Below are positions 12,549 to 23,850 of a DNA stretch of 64,000 nucleotides, piece by piece. Under the pieces are notes generated by a model. The model was not told where the DNA came from. It was given only the letters and a program-made list of their open reading frames with translations, and searched no databases. This DNA comes from Camellia lanceoleosa. Its lineage: Eukaryota; Streptophyta; Magnoliopsida; Ericales; Theaceae. The stretch is from positions 100,230,182-100,294,181 of the forward strand of contig CM045761.1 in NCBI GenBank assembly GCA_025200525.1, read 5' to 3'. The position numbers were made by a program, and so were the translations under genes. Each line of letters opens with the position of its first letter. Position 1 is the first letter of the stretch.

Positions 12549-13159
12549 TGATGATACAGTTTGTTCCAAGGAATGGATCGGACTGGCCCAAACTCCTCAA
12601 GCCCAGACGCTGATGATCGAGTCCACCGTAGAACCTGCAAACAAGTTCAGCGGGGAACGGGGTAGTCCCCCAGTGAACCCTCCGACGAGCAAGTTAATAT
12701 AGGAAGTGGAATATAGAGAGAGAGAGAGGGAGATTGGAGATAGATAAAAACTTAACCTTCTTCCTGTCTTCAACCTTTGCTTATATCCTTTGGTAATCAT
12801 TTCACTGTCCCTGCCGACCTGCCCTCATTGCCGAAAGCCTGTGTTGTGGCTTACCTTGTTCAAGGTGAGGGGGTGCTGTTCCGGTTGAGGGGCGTTGTCG
12901 CAATAAATGTTGTGATGGGCTACATTAATGGTGATGTGCTGTGGCAATAACTTTGCAGATCTTTGTCTGCTGACGTGGCCTATCCTACGCTTGCCACATG
13001 TCCAAATGTCATTGGCCCTTCACGCCCAGTTGGCGTCCAGCTGTCCTGGGCTTTACCAGCCGGGTTATGCAGTGGCTTCCAAATGGTGGGCTTGGGGTTG
13101 TTCACTATGGGTCAGAGACTTTGTGGCCTGCCCATGTCAAGATGGGCTCGTCCATGTCA
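12549..13159 (-). mobile_element. 3' LTR of outer Tat element
   Basis: On the plus strand it runs from TGATGATACAG to CCATGTCA, matching 46216-46810 with small indels. The minus-strand sequence just before it (about 13160-13175) contains AATGGGGACTC, a purine-rich tract. Confidence 0.9.
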
Positions 13160-13254
13160 AGAGTCCCCATTCCCGAGTGCGCCACCAACGGCGGAATAAT
13201 TTGGTGGAAGATGAATTCGACCGGGACAGGGTGGCCGAGTTGGTAGACCGAACG

Positions 13255-13612
13255 GGAGGTGGGCCGATCGCGGAAGAGCCGACCGCGTGAAGGCCGAACG
13301 GAAGAGCCGACCGCGTGAAGGCCGACCGTGAGGAGGGCTGACCAAGTGAAAGCCGAGCGGAATGGCTGACCGCGTGAAGGCCGATCGTACGAGCCGACCG
13401 TGAGGAGGGCTAACCAAGTGAAGGCCGAGCGGAAGTGCCGACCACGTAAAGGCCGACCGTGAGGAGGGCTGACCAAGTGAAGGCCGAGTGAAAGAGCCGA
13501 CTGCGTGAAGGCCGACCGTGTGAGCCTACCGTGAGGAGGGCTGACCAAGTGAAGGCCGAGCGGAAGAGCCGACCGCGTGAAGGCCGACCGTGAGGCGGGC
13601 GCGGGGCTCAAG
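13255..13612. repeat. 59-bp GC-rich tandem repeats
   Basis: About six imperfect units containing GCCGACCGTGAGGAGGGC and TGACCAAGTGAAGGCCGAG. They lie between the antisense ORF and the 3' LTR of the outer element. The long minus-strand open frame through them (13105-13866) is produced by the repeats. Confidence 0.85.
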
Positions 13613-13993
13613 AGGGGGTGTGGCACGTGATGATTTGAAGTGGAAAAGACAGGTTGAGGTTGGGGGGGAAAAGTAGTGCATTGTGGCCCTACACGTGGCA
13701 ATAGTTTCAGAAGGTTAGACGTTGGAGCAGAAGTGAAACGATACGTCATGATAATGTTGAAAAAACAGTTTTGGCGGATGATTTGAAAAGTTTTCAAACT
13801 GGCGAAAATTAATTGGGATCCTTGGAATACGGGGAAACCATGGGCTTTTGGTGTCGTTCGATTCACCTATTTGTTTACAAAGACTCAAAATATCCCAAGT
13901 GTTAGTTCCTTCGTTGCTCACGATACTCCTTTGCAACATTTTCTCAATTTCCTTGCTCCTGCGTCAAAAGCGATTCGTAAACATACTCTAGAA

Positions 13994-16441
13994 ATGGCAC
14001 AAGAAGGAGCTGTGAATGTGAGGGTGGACCCACTTGGGGATGATGGATGCAGAGGAGCTAACAGCGCAGTATAGGTCAGAAAGGGTGGGGGAAATGGTGG
14101 TGCGATCCCATGGTTCTACAATGATAGCCACGCCACAACCGATCAGCCAGGTGGAACCAGATCACTGGCACACGAAGGCTGACAAGTCCATGATTACGGC
14201 GGCGGAGTTGGAAGTTATCCGCGAAAAATACCAGATTCTGGCTGAAGTGGAGCTGTTGTCGACATCTACGTAGGGCGCTCGATGCCGTGCCAGGAGTTTT
14301 CCCTTTATGAAGAAGCTCTGAAGAGGGGGTTGAGGTTGCCATTGCCGCAAGTGGTGGTGGACGTGCTCAATCGTCTGGAGGTAGCGCCAGGACAGCTGAT
14401 GCCCAACGCGTGGAAGATTCTACTGGCTTGTGCAAGCGCGTGGCCATTGGCGAATGAAGGGGTGGCCATGACTGTGGATGAATTCTTTGGGTGTTACAAA
14501 GCGGCTGGGCAGCAGGAAACTTGGGTCACCCTGCAGGCAGCAATAGGGAGGGGTTTGGTGGTTGGACTGCCAACATCAATCAAAGGATGGAGAGCGCGGT
14601 GGTTTTATGTGTCCACCAATGGAGGTGCTGGGGTGCGCACGGAGTGAAGAGTGCCCAGCAGATCTGTGGAACCGAAGTTAGGGGCTGCAACAGAGGAGAG
14701 GATAAAGAAAGTGAAGGCCTAGAAAGAGAAGGAGGGTGTAAAATAGGATGAACTTGTCCAGCCTTCAGCCCTGTTTGTAGCGGGGTTGGGTCCGCAACCA
14801 AATAGTGAGGATGTGGGACAAGCAGAATTGGAGGCAAGGAGGAAAGCATAGGAGGCAGAGGATAGGGCCATACTGGCCAGAGCCACGAAGTTCAAAGAAA
14901 CGCAAGAAGACCGACCGCCTCAACCGATCGCGCGATAGAGGATCCGACCGCGCCCAAGGCCACTGGGGGGAAAGGACTTAAGTAGTTTCGAGCCACGACC
15001 GCCCCCAGTGGATCCTGTGAGAGAACAGGCCAGAAAGGAGGGGGATGCTCTGAGGAGGAAGAAGAAGAAGAAGAAAAGGAGTGTCACAGAAGGGGCTACA
15101 GATGAGCCTGGGTCCAAGAAGGCTAAGGGCGTCCCAGTTGTTGTGGAGGCCCCTGTGGTCAAGGATACCCCAGAGGTGGTGGGGGTCATCCCAACACTGG
15201 AGGTGGTGGAGATTGCCCCAGCAATACAAGTAGGAGTTGGGGTGGCTGGGGCTGAACCGAGTGGGAGGGAACAGACCCAAAGGGGCCCTGCACCCCAGGA
15301 AGGAGGAGTCGGTCTGGCCACAGCAATCTATCATGCCCGTGCGGTGGCCGGACGGCTGGAGGGAGAAGAAGGCCCAGCCAGGGCGGGGGCAGACCGCCTG
15401 GTGAAGATTGTGGAGGAGGCAGCTCTGCGCTTGGCATGAGGCTGACCTACTGAGGGGGTTATGCTCCTCTCAAATGGAGGTAACCACCTTGGCAGGGGCC
15501 CTTCTGAGGAAGGCGGGGGCTGCCAAACTAAAGGCAGAGGAGGCCAAGGCTCAACTCGCAAAATTGAAGGAGGAGAGTGCAAGCTGGGAGAGTGCTCATG
15601 CCGATCTGCAAGTGGCCAAGGTGGAGCTGGAGAACGCACGCCGCCAGGTTGTGTCGCTCGAGTTCCAACTGGCTGGCGAGCAGAAGAAGGTGGATGAGGC
15701 CCAGAAAGCTTGCGCAGTCGCAGTCGAACGCCATGAAGAGGCGATGAGCAACAATGAAGAGCTAGTCAGGCAAAAAGATGAGGCGGATGTGAAAGTTGAC
15801 GCTCTGCAAAAGGAGCTGGAGGGCGAGCGTGCCAAAGCAATGGAGCAGAGGGAGAGCCTGCGTAAGGAGTTGGAGGCAGAGAGAGGAAGAGCGATTGTTG
15901 AAAGGGAAACTCTGCAGAAGGAGTTGAAAGCGGAGAGGGTGAGGGCAGTCGTTGAAATGGAGGCTCTGCGCAGAGAGCTGGAGGCTGAGAGGGCCAAGGC
16001 CTCCTCTGAGAAGGCGATCCTACAGAAAGAGGTGGATGAAGAAAAGGCGAAAGCAGCCTCTAAAAGGGCGGCCTACCTCGATCTGTACATTGCAGCAGTT
16101 GATCAATTTAAAGGATCGCCTGAATTTCAGATGGCGGTTGATGCCGCAGTCACCATCAGCTTGGCTAAGGAGGAATCTAGTGGGGCTGGCCTATCAAGGA
16201 TGACTGCTGGGGGGAGATCTGAGTCTGAAGTCATTGAGAGTTTCCAGCAGTCAGACTTCTACAAGCACGAAATGGCTGAGTACTGGGACAGCGGGTAGAA
16301 GATGTTCAAATGTAGGGCTGAGGAGCTGTTCCCAGAGCTTGACCTGAGTAGTGTTACGATTGGGGAGGATGACGTGGCCCAGACCCCCCTAGATGAAGGA
16401 ATTGAAGAAGCAGATCTTGTCTCCAGTGAGGAAGAGGAGTG
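13994..16441 (+). pseudogene. Antisense ORF of outer Tat element, coiled-coil protein
   Basis: A plus-strand gene, opposite to the pol of its host element. It starts MAQEGAVNV and changes frame near 14040 and 14270. A globular part follows at 14282-14647 (LRLPLPQVVVDVLNRLEV, PGQLMPNAWKILL, SIKGWRARWFYV), which resembles the plant putative gypsy-type transposon domain (Transposase_28, PF04195). A lysine-rich linker (15008-15439, with RRKKKKKKR) leads by frame change to a long coiled coil (15480-16100; repeated KELEAERAKA-type heptads). A conserved tail ends at 16441 after a TAG stop at 16296-16298 and an acidic C-terminus (SSEEEE). A polyadenylation-type AATAAA is near 16549. The domain name rests on family recall. 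Function is unknown. Confidence 0.75.
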
Positions 16442-17074
16442 AATTGAAGATGTGTATTTAAGAGTTTTTGTTTTGTTTTTGTATACACATTGTATCTTTT
16501 TTTCTTTTTTTTTGAAGTACTGTAATGGACTGATGTACACATTTCTGAATAAATGAAATTTCAATTTTGTTTTGCAATTGAGTATGTTTACCCATGCGTC
16601 TGAAATAGATGAAGACTTGTGATAGAAACTGGTGATAATAGTTGAGTAAGGCTAGGGACGCCTAAATGCAGAATGAAATTGAATTTGCAATAATACAGAG
16701 TTAAGTTAGAAATTCCGCTTTGTATAGTGAAACTGAATTTGTAATAATGTAAAGTGAAGTTAGGAATTCCTCAATGTTGAGGGAAATTGAACTTGTAATA
16801 ATGATTCAATGTAGATCAAAGTTGGAGTATTGAACTTGTGATGGAGTTGTGTGTTGGTGTTCACCGTACTGTTGAGGAAGTAATCTGATTGGTGTAGAAA
16901 AAGTGAAAGAAAGTCTCTGGGAGTTTAACTAAGTAAAGGGTGGTATAAAAATGTTGACCTCAAATTGTGACTAAGTGTGCTACTAAGGGTAAATTTAAGC
17001 AATTTTTTGGACCTGAGGTGATGGCACTCCGTTTGGCTGAGGTGATCATGGTGCTCACCTGGTGAGGCTTTGCA
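16442..17074 (+). other. 3' non-coding region after antisense ORF
   Basis: AT-rich, with no credible gene. A plus-strand AATAAATGAAATT near 16548 could serve as the poly(A) signal for the antisense ORF. Short repeats of GAATTTGTAATAATG type occur at 16680-16800. Confidence 0.5.
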
Positions 17075-17655
17075 AAGGCTCACCGGGCTTTGGAGGCTTG
17101 AGGTGCCTGTCTGGGCCGAGGCTTTAGAAGTGCTCGGTCTGGCCGAGGACTGAGACTTTGGAAGTGCTCAGTCTAGCTGAGGCTTTGGAGGTGCTCGGTT
17201 TGGCCGAGGCTTTTGCAGTGCTCAGTTTGGCTGAGGCTTTTGAAGTGCTCAGTCTGGCTGAGGCTTTGGAGGTGCTCGGTCTGGTTGAGGCTTTGGAAGT
17301 GCTCGGTTTGGCCGAGGCTTTTGCAGTGGTCAGTCTGGCTGAGGCTTTTGAAGTACTCAGTCTAGCTGAGGCTTTGGAGGTGCTCGGTCTGGCCGAGGCA
17401 TTGGAAGTGCTCGGTCTGGCCGAGGCTTTTACAGTGCTCAGTCTGGTTGAGGCTTTTGAAGTGCTCAGTCTGGCTGAGGCTTTGGAGGTGCTCGGTCTGG
17501 CCGAGGCTTTGGAAGTGCTCGGTCTGGCCGAGGCTTTTGCAAAGGCTCACCGGGCCGAGGCTTTTGAAGTGCCTCCCTGGCCGAGGCTTTGGCAAGGTGT
17601 TGGTCCGCCGAGGCTTTTGCAAAGGCTCACCTGGCTGAGGCTTTTGAAGTGCTGC
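17075..17655. repeat. 27-bp tandem repeats
   Basis: About 20 units of GTGCTCGGTCTGGCCGAGGC plus seven bases. Because 27 is a multiple of three, an open frame of 9-residue repeats (V-L-G-L-A-E-A-L-E type) runs through on the plus strand and a mirror frame on the minus strand. Nothing else supports a protein here. The array lies between the outer integrase and the antisense ORF, just left of the inner insertion. Confidence 0.9.
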
Positions 17656-18093
17656 AAATGAGGATGTTATTGAGACAAATCATAGAGAGCTAAGTGTAGA
17701 CACCCCATTTTTTACCGTCCTCAAGACCTGGACGTCACCGCTTGAACACTCGGTGATTGTCCATGTTCGTGTTCGTTTGGAGTTCCCGTAGTTCTCGGCT
17801 ACGCGCCTTGCCTCAGGACCTCCGAACTTAACCGTTTTGTGTCTGGTTTTGCACCAAACACTTGTGCTTTGCCTTGGAGGGGTAGGGAATGCCTTGTGAG
17901 GCATCCCCACACACCACCGGCAGTGGCTAGAGGCCACCGGCTGTTTGGTGTTGCCATCGGCACTATATTGTGCCGGTCGGCACTCTTTTGTGCTGGTCGG
18001 CAGTCAATTAGGGCAAAATGACATTTTTGCCCACCAATTAATTGCTCAGCTTGCTTTCGAGATATTTTAAAACAGCTGTGTAGCACTTTCTTC

Positions 18094-18175
18094 CCCTCCA
18101 TACACGTGTATGGAGGGATGAGCCTCTTGTTTGCTTAGTGGCTAAGCTTACAAAATTGTCTCCTCTATAAGAGGA
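18094..18175 (+). promoter_or_regulatory. LTR core promoter: G-box palindrome and TATA box
   Basis: A perfect 24-bp palindrome at 18094-18117, half-site CCCTCCATACAC, centred on the G-box CACGTG. About 45 bp downstream is CTATAA inside a second inverted repeat, TCCTCTATAAGAGGA (18161-18175). Both elements recur in the diverged minus-strand LTR at 2297-2318 and 2240-2255. Promoter function and G-box regulation are inferred from spacing and conservation. The 3' LTR lacks all of this. Confidence 0.65.
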
Positions 18176-18684
18176 GGCCTTGTCTTCTTGGCTGAGGGTT
18201 GGGCCATTGGAGAGACAAAAAACCAGAGCTCATATATCTCTATACACTTCCTCTCTCTATATCTTCCATCTCTCTCATCCTTGTGTGTGTGTTTGGATCC
18301 ATATAGTGTGTTTTGCCTTACTTTTACACCATTACACACACTATTACACCTAGCTCCGAGATTGAGGGACTTGGAGGTTTGTTTGTGGTGGTTTTGGACT
18401 GGATTTGATCATTAGAGGAGGACTACATCACTTATTCTTCAAGGAATCTTCAAGGGTGAGCTAGTTACTTTAGTTTCCCCATTTTTGCAACTACTTTTTA
18501 CCTATCTTGCTTTGTGTTTTTGGTTTTGTGTTCAACATAAAAAAGGCTTATATTTTCATGCTTAAGAACATTCATTAAGGGTATTTTGTGGTTTGAGTGA
18601 AAGCTCACCCTCTTAGGCCTTTGTCTTGGCCATTTTGTTGCCTTTTCTTAAGGTTTTATTTGCTTGGTGTTCTTGGTCTTCTCA

Positions 18685-18712
18685 CCACTGAAAACCAGTG
18701 GGTTTTCAGTGG
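18685..18712 (+). repeat. Conserved LTR hairpin
   Basis: A perfect 12-bp stem, arms CCACTGAAAACC and GGTTTTCAGTGG, loop AGTG. It lies downstream of the TATA box, so it would be in LTR RNA. See 1731-1758 for the compensatory variant. Confidence 0.75.
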
Positions 18713-21477
18713 GGAGGGAGGTATTTTCAAGTCTTAAATTGGGGAGGGATACCCCCCTCCCCTTTGTCCCTCTTTGGCCTTCACTCTTGGCCTAATGGAT
18801 AGCATGCATGCTTGGTTGGTTTTGGCTTCATTTCAGAGCATATTTGTGGTTCATATGGTATGTTATACCTCTGTTTTGGGTCGGATTTGTAGCCCTTAGC
18901 ATGTCTCTCATACTTGCCTTGAAATGCTCTCTTATGCTTAAAAGTATGCCATGCATCTAGGCCATGTTCTTTGCATGTTTTAGCATAATTCCATGAGGGC
19001 ATTAGCATCATATTGCTATGTGTAAGGGCTGTTAGCCACTGTTTTGCCATGTTTGGCATGTTTGGTGTTGTTATCTTGCTTGTTGGCTTGCAAGCCTTGG
19101 GTGTGTGACTCCCTAGCATGTTTAGCCTACCTCGATCTTATGATTTGGCATCATTTTAGATCACATTTCAGTCCCTATTCCATGCCTATATGTCTCCATT
19201 TATCACCTCTTCCATGTCTTGAAGTTTTGGTCTCTTATGCTTTAAAGAGGGTATTGTGCATGCTTGCATGATTAATGCATTTTGGGGCTGCCATATCAAG
19301 GTTTGTGGGGGTATTTTTGCATGATGGAACTCTGTTTTTGCTTAAATAATTCATGCCATGATTGGTCTTAGTAGTGGTGGAAGGGTGCCCTTTGTGTGCC
19401 TTAGTCTTAGGCCATTTGACTTGCATGTTTGCATGAGTATTGGTCACCATTTTGGGCATGTTTTGCCACTGTTTTGGGGAGATTTGAAGGCTGCCCCATT
19501 GTAGTTAAATCCACCATTGCATGCTTGCCTCATGGTGGTTGCTTAATTGATCCATTAAGTGTTACTACATGTCATTCCCATTGCCTTAAGTGTCCATGTT
19601 TGCATTACACCTTGCATTTTGCATGCCTAGTATTGCACACTTAATATCATGTTGCATTGCATTTGGTATGCCTTGCATTTTCGCATTATTGTTGCATTGT
19701 TGAGCCTTGTTGCATACATGCATTCCATGTCTTGGTTTGGGGTGTCAAACCAAGTGTAAGGGTTGAGAGAAGTTCACACTACAAGTGGTGCAACTTATTT
19801 CAATTCTTGGTCACCAAGGCCCTTGACCAACACATGATAAGGCTTTGGTTTCATTTGTGTGTTTGCATGCATTTTCACATTAAAATGCAAACTTAGTTCC
19901 TTAGGCTATCATGCACCAAGATGCATAATTGATGGCCCAAGAACCAAGGGTCATGCTTCCTTGAGTCCCACGCATGATAGGAAACATTGGCCATGCATAA
20001 ATTTGCTCTAAAATCCATATCATGCAATCGCTTTGCCGCTGTCAGCTAAACCTGCCTCGCAGAATTTTGTGCCGATCGCAAGATAGAGTGCCGACCGGCA
20101 CTTTATGAACAGCCGATAACTCCAAATGCAGCCGGTGGCCACACCCTTTAGCCGGTGGTGTCCCCCTTCAGCCGATGGTGATCTTCAGTGTATGTAGAAG
20201 GTGTTCTGGGACTTTGACAGTTTGCAGAGAAGAAAAGGCAGTAAAACAGAGGCAACAGTGGCATGGTGCGGACTTTCCGGGCAAGTCGGATTCGAGCATG
20301 CATCATTCACAAGATCCTCGAGGTACGAGGCCCTCCTTTTTGTTGTATATTGAATTTAATTTGATAATTAGAAGTTTTGTAATAATTTATTTATTCTCAG
20401 ATTGGACGTATTATTTGGGATCAGATATTCTTTTGGTCCCTCCGTGTGAGGGCGTATTTGTAATAAGTGTGGGTGAGTGTGTGTATGTCTTCCAACCCCC
20501 ATTTCTTTCTTCCCTTTTATTTACCTGCTTATGATGGTAGATTAGGGCATATTTAAAATTAGCATACCTTATGCAATGCATGCGTGCATCCATGCATTTG
20601 TTGACATGCATCGGGCTCGGTACATCATACAAACTGCATTGTATTTCAATTCCAAAATTGAATACGTGTTATTTGTAGCGTCCCATATGCCATGTTTTGG
20701 ATAGCCGAGCTTGCCTAGATTACATCTTTGCATGTGTTGCATTAGACATTTCAGTATGCTTAGGTCCATGCACGGATTTCTAATGAGCTTCTGTTTTGGC
20801 TTGGAGTACTAGGTGAGTCTTTATGCTTTAGCATCCTTGCACGTGTGTGAGTGTTGCCATAAAAGCATGACTACCATGAGGCTAAGTGCTTATGTGATAT
20901 AACTGTTTGAATGCCTGTGGGTGGAGGTTGGATTGCTTGAGTTGGAAAAACTCGTTGAAATCCATGTTTTAGCCTACTTGCGAGTAGCAACTTCAAATTA
21001 TTTTCCAAATAAACGGATATGCAATGTTTGTTTCCAATTTAGGCGATCTAGTCTATACTTGTTTGCTATGCGCATAACATAGTAATTCTAGGCTAATAAC
21101 TGGAATAAGAACACATAAAGTTTTCAAAATCGGATATCACGGTTAGTAGAGGCTGGTCTACGGACCGGACGAAAGGGAGTGCTCATAGCTGACCTTCCCT
21201 GATCGTACCCAAGCTCCCGAGCCAAGACAACTTTGGTGATGACGGACACGTGACCTTCGGCACCGAGTCAGGGTTTCCTAAATTTCCCATTTTAAAATAT
21301 TTAGGTGGCGACTCTGTATCTGGCAAAGCAGTCCATGTTTGGCACTACTTTTCAAAAATCTATTTTTTTTTCTCAAAACGATTTGCCGGATTTGGACTCT
21401 TTGGTTCGGATTTAGAACCGCGACCCAAATTGAGTCCGAGCTGTAGCGAGGTCCCTCTGCGGACGCGTTACAGTTTC

Positions 21478-21496
21478 TGGCGACTCTGCTGGGGAG
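21478..21496 (+). other. Primer binding site, tRNA-Arg type
   Basis: TGGCGACTCTGCTGGGGAG follows the LTR end by 5 bases. It is complementary, with about two mismatches, to the 3' end of plant tRNA-Arg(ACG) including CCA. Arg primers are typical of Ogre elements. Confidence 0.8.
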
Positions 21497-22273
21497 TTTG
21501 GAGAGCTTGACTCGAACTCGTGACATCCTGTTTTGACTACACTTATGTGTTTCTTTGCATTGCATGTGCATTGGTGCGCCTAGGACACCGTGTTGGCCAT
21601 CTCGCTATTCTGAAAGGGTTTCTCGGAGGCTTGTCTTGTCAAGGTATGACCATAAGGTCGACGGTTATGGGCTCGCCAAGATGGGAACGAAACCCCGGTT
21701 TTACTGGGCACCCTTTTGACCATTCGACCTAGTGCATATTCGATCCATAGTGACTATTCCAAACTAGGACAAAGTTGCTTACCCGATGTTAGGTTGTTTG
21801 AAACCGCTATATGAGGTGAAACCCTAGCTCTGACAAAATAGGACAGAAACCCTACCCCAACATAGGGGTGTATTGGCTCTCATTTATCTCGCTATGTGCT
21901 TTCAAGGAGTGTATCTCACAGAACACACATGTCGGTTTACAAGATTGGGTATCCACTGAGGCACCAAGAATAAAGATTTTGGGCAATCGGTTATCTGTGG
22001 GTACAAGGTTCAGACTTGGGGCAATGATTCAAAATGTTGATCAAGATTTGAGGAACAATGTATCGAGTTCATGTGTTATCCAAACCGTGTTGTATGTTTA
22101 TTTTATGCCGCCAGTCTAATTGACTGTTTATTTATATGCTTTCTTTATCTCTTTATTAGGTAGTTGAGCACGATTGCTACCGACCCGATAGATATCCCCC
22201 AAGCACCCTAGGTTAGAGGCCGTCGACTCCTTCGATCTGAGGATCTGATAGACGGACAACCAGTGTACTACTC
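21497..22273 (+). other. Leader of inner element
   Basis: Sequence between primer site and gag, without a convincing ORF. It holds repeated AAACCCTA/GAAACCCTACC blocks near 21820-21860. It is interrupted at 22274 by the solo LTR and resumes at 24855. Confidence 0.6.
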
Positions 22274-22915
22274 TGTCACGACCCGAACCCGCCCCTGTAG
22301 GTTTGGCGATGTAACCGGCCAGTAATCCGTGGATTACCTACGGCCTCCAAACAGAATAATAGATAATAAGGGGGCTACGGAAGCAAATACAGAAAGTAAA
22401 CAAGGTCCAATGAGCTGTGATGACGTACATGAGACAGAAAATTTAAAACTTATTTATATACATAACATGCTAGCCGAGTACACCAATATGTACATAATAT
22501 TTACATAAAGTATCCCCAAGATCCGACTTTTACAAAAACCATAACCAACGACTAGCATGAAGCAAAACTGCCTTGGTGTTAGGCTTTAACCGGAACCTCC
22601 TCGGGAGGTGCAACAGCTGGCTGACAAGAAGGGAAAACAGGAAGCCATCAACTCTGGCCAGGATCTTGTGTCGGCTCACCTACATATATATATAGTATAC
22701 TGTGAGCGAAAGCCCAGTGAATAATAAACAGAGTAAAGGGGTTAATGAATGATGTCCACTACAGAATTACAACAAAGCACAGTCTTATCAGAATCAGAGT
22801 CTTATGCATAATTAGACGTCAAATTAGAATTAGATTCAGATTCATGTTCATATTCATAATCACATTCAACTTTGCATAAGATCATATGTGGTACACCCAT
22901 TAGCTATCAAATCAG

Positions 22916-23023
22916 GCAGGTCCAAAGACCACAACAGGCAGGTCCAAAGACCACAACAGGTAGGTCCAAAGACCACAACAGGCAGGTCCAAAGACCACAA
23001 CAAGCAGGTCCAAGGACCACAAC
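22916..23023. repeat. 21-bp tandem repeats in solo LTR
   Basis: Five near-identical units of AGGTCCAAAGACCACAACAGG. Repeat size and lack of spacers rule out CRISPR. Confidence 0.9.
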
Positions 23024-23512
23024 AGGGTTGGTACCAACGACCACAAGGGTCCATATCTTGCGCGCAAGTAGCCATGGTATTGTTACCCCCAGGCAGGGGC
23101 CATCCAGACTAAGGGTGCCACAAATATTTTTCAAGAAAACTGGACATTCATTCATTCATTTCCAACATATCATAGCTTTTCAAAGAATCAATCATTTCGT
23201 ATCATAGTATACTAAAAATACATAACATTGAACATAACTTTACAAAGTTATTACTCACAGTGGGCGTTGAAACTGATAGGTGAAGCCAAACGATCAACCA
23301 ACTACGGCATACGACCTACATAGTCACATAATGGGTACACACTTGAAATGCGCACTTCTAATCGTATCAAAACTTACGTTAACAATTCTAAGTGTGCACT
23401 TAACCCTTTAACCTTAGTATGGAGTCTTAATCATGGCCTAGGAATGCCTAGGATGGAATGTGGATGCAAAAATGCCTTAGAAAATATTTTACAAAAGTTG
23501 TTGAAAACAGGG

Positions 23513-23850
23513 GTCTCGCTCGAGCGAGCCTTTCTTCGCTCGAGCGAGCTTCCAAAATCAAAGGGTTCGCCGATAACATTCCTCGCCGAGCGGCCCGATG
23601 AAACAAGAAAATATCGATGTTGATATTTTCCGCGATGCTCGCCGATTCTCGCCGAGCGAAGCTTCCAAAATCAAAGCCCCCGCTCGAGCGAGAACTCCTT
23701 CGCTCGAGCGATCTGATGAAAATGCAAAAGTACTGGATGCTGCAATTCTACGCGCGATGGTCGCTCGATTCTTTGCTCGAGCGATACTGCAAAAATAAAA
23801 GGGCTCGCTCGAGCGAGAGATCCTTCGCTCGAGCGAGGAAGCAAAATCTG
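23513..23850. repeat. Array of CGCTCGAGCG palindromes
   Basis: Eight or more copies of the 10-bp palindrome CGCTCGAGCG or one-step variants, often in pairs about 20 bp apart separated by CTTTCTT-like spacers. The pairs recur roughly every 80-100 bp, followed by CAAAATCAAAG-like sequence. The second family member has a matching array at 57035-57270. Confidence 0.85.

Larger units (their letters stand above)
17695..21472 (+). mobile_element. 5' LTR of inner Ogre-like element
   Basis: It starts TGTAGACACCCC and ends GCGTTACA, 3778 bp. It contains the G-box palindrome and TATA region (18094-18175), a hairpin (18685-18712) and a long stretch rich in GCATG (18780-20600). The last 770 bases are shared nearly unchanged with the 3' LTR. 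Clusters of GCCGGTCGGCAC-type motifs lie at 17930-18005 and 20070-20180. No gene is supported inside it. Confidence 0.9.

Noticed and set aside
13105..13866. 253-residue minus-strand open frame
   Set aside because: It runs through the 59-bp GC-rich tandem repeats and has no domain; the frame follows from the repeat composition.
14978..15437. Minus-strand frames opposite the antisense ORF
   Set aside because: Shadow frames of GC-rich coiled-coil/linker coding sequence on the plus strand.
17158..17661. 167-residue plus-strand frame of 9-residue repeats as a real gene
   Set aside because: No start context, no family match, and the mirror frame is also open; explained by the 27-bp unit.
22916..23023. 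CRISPR-like regular repeats
   Set aside because: Repeats are contiguous 21-bp units without spacers, in a plant LTR.
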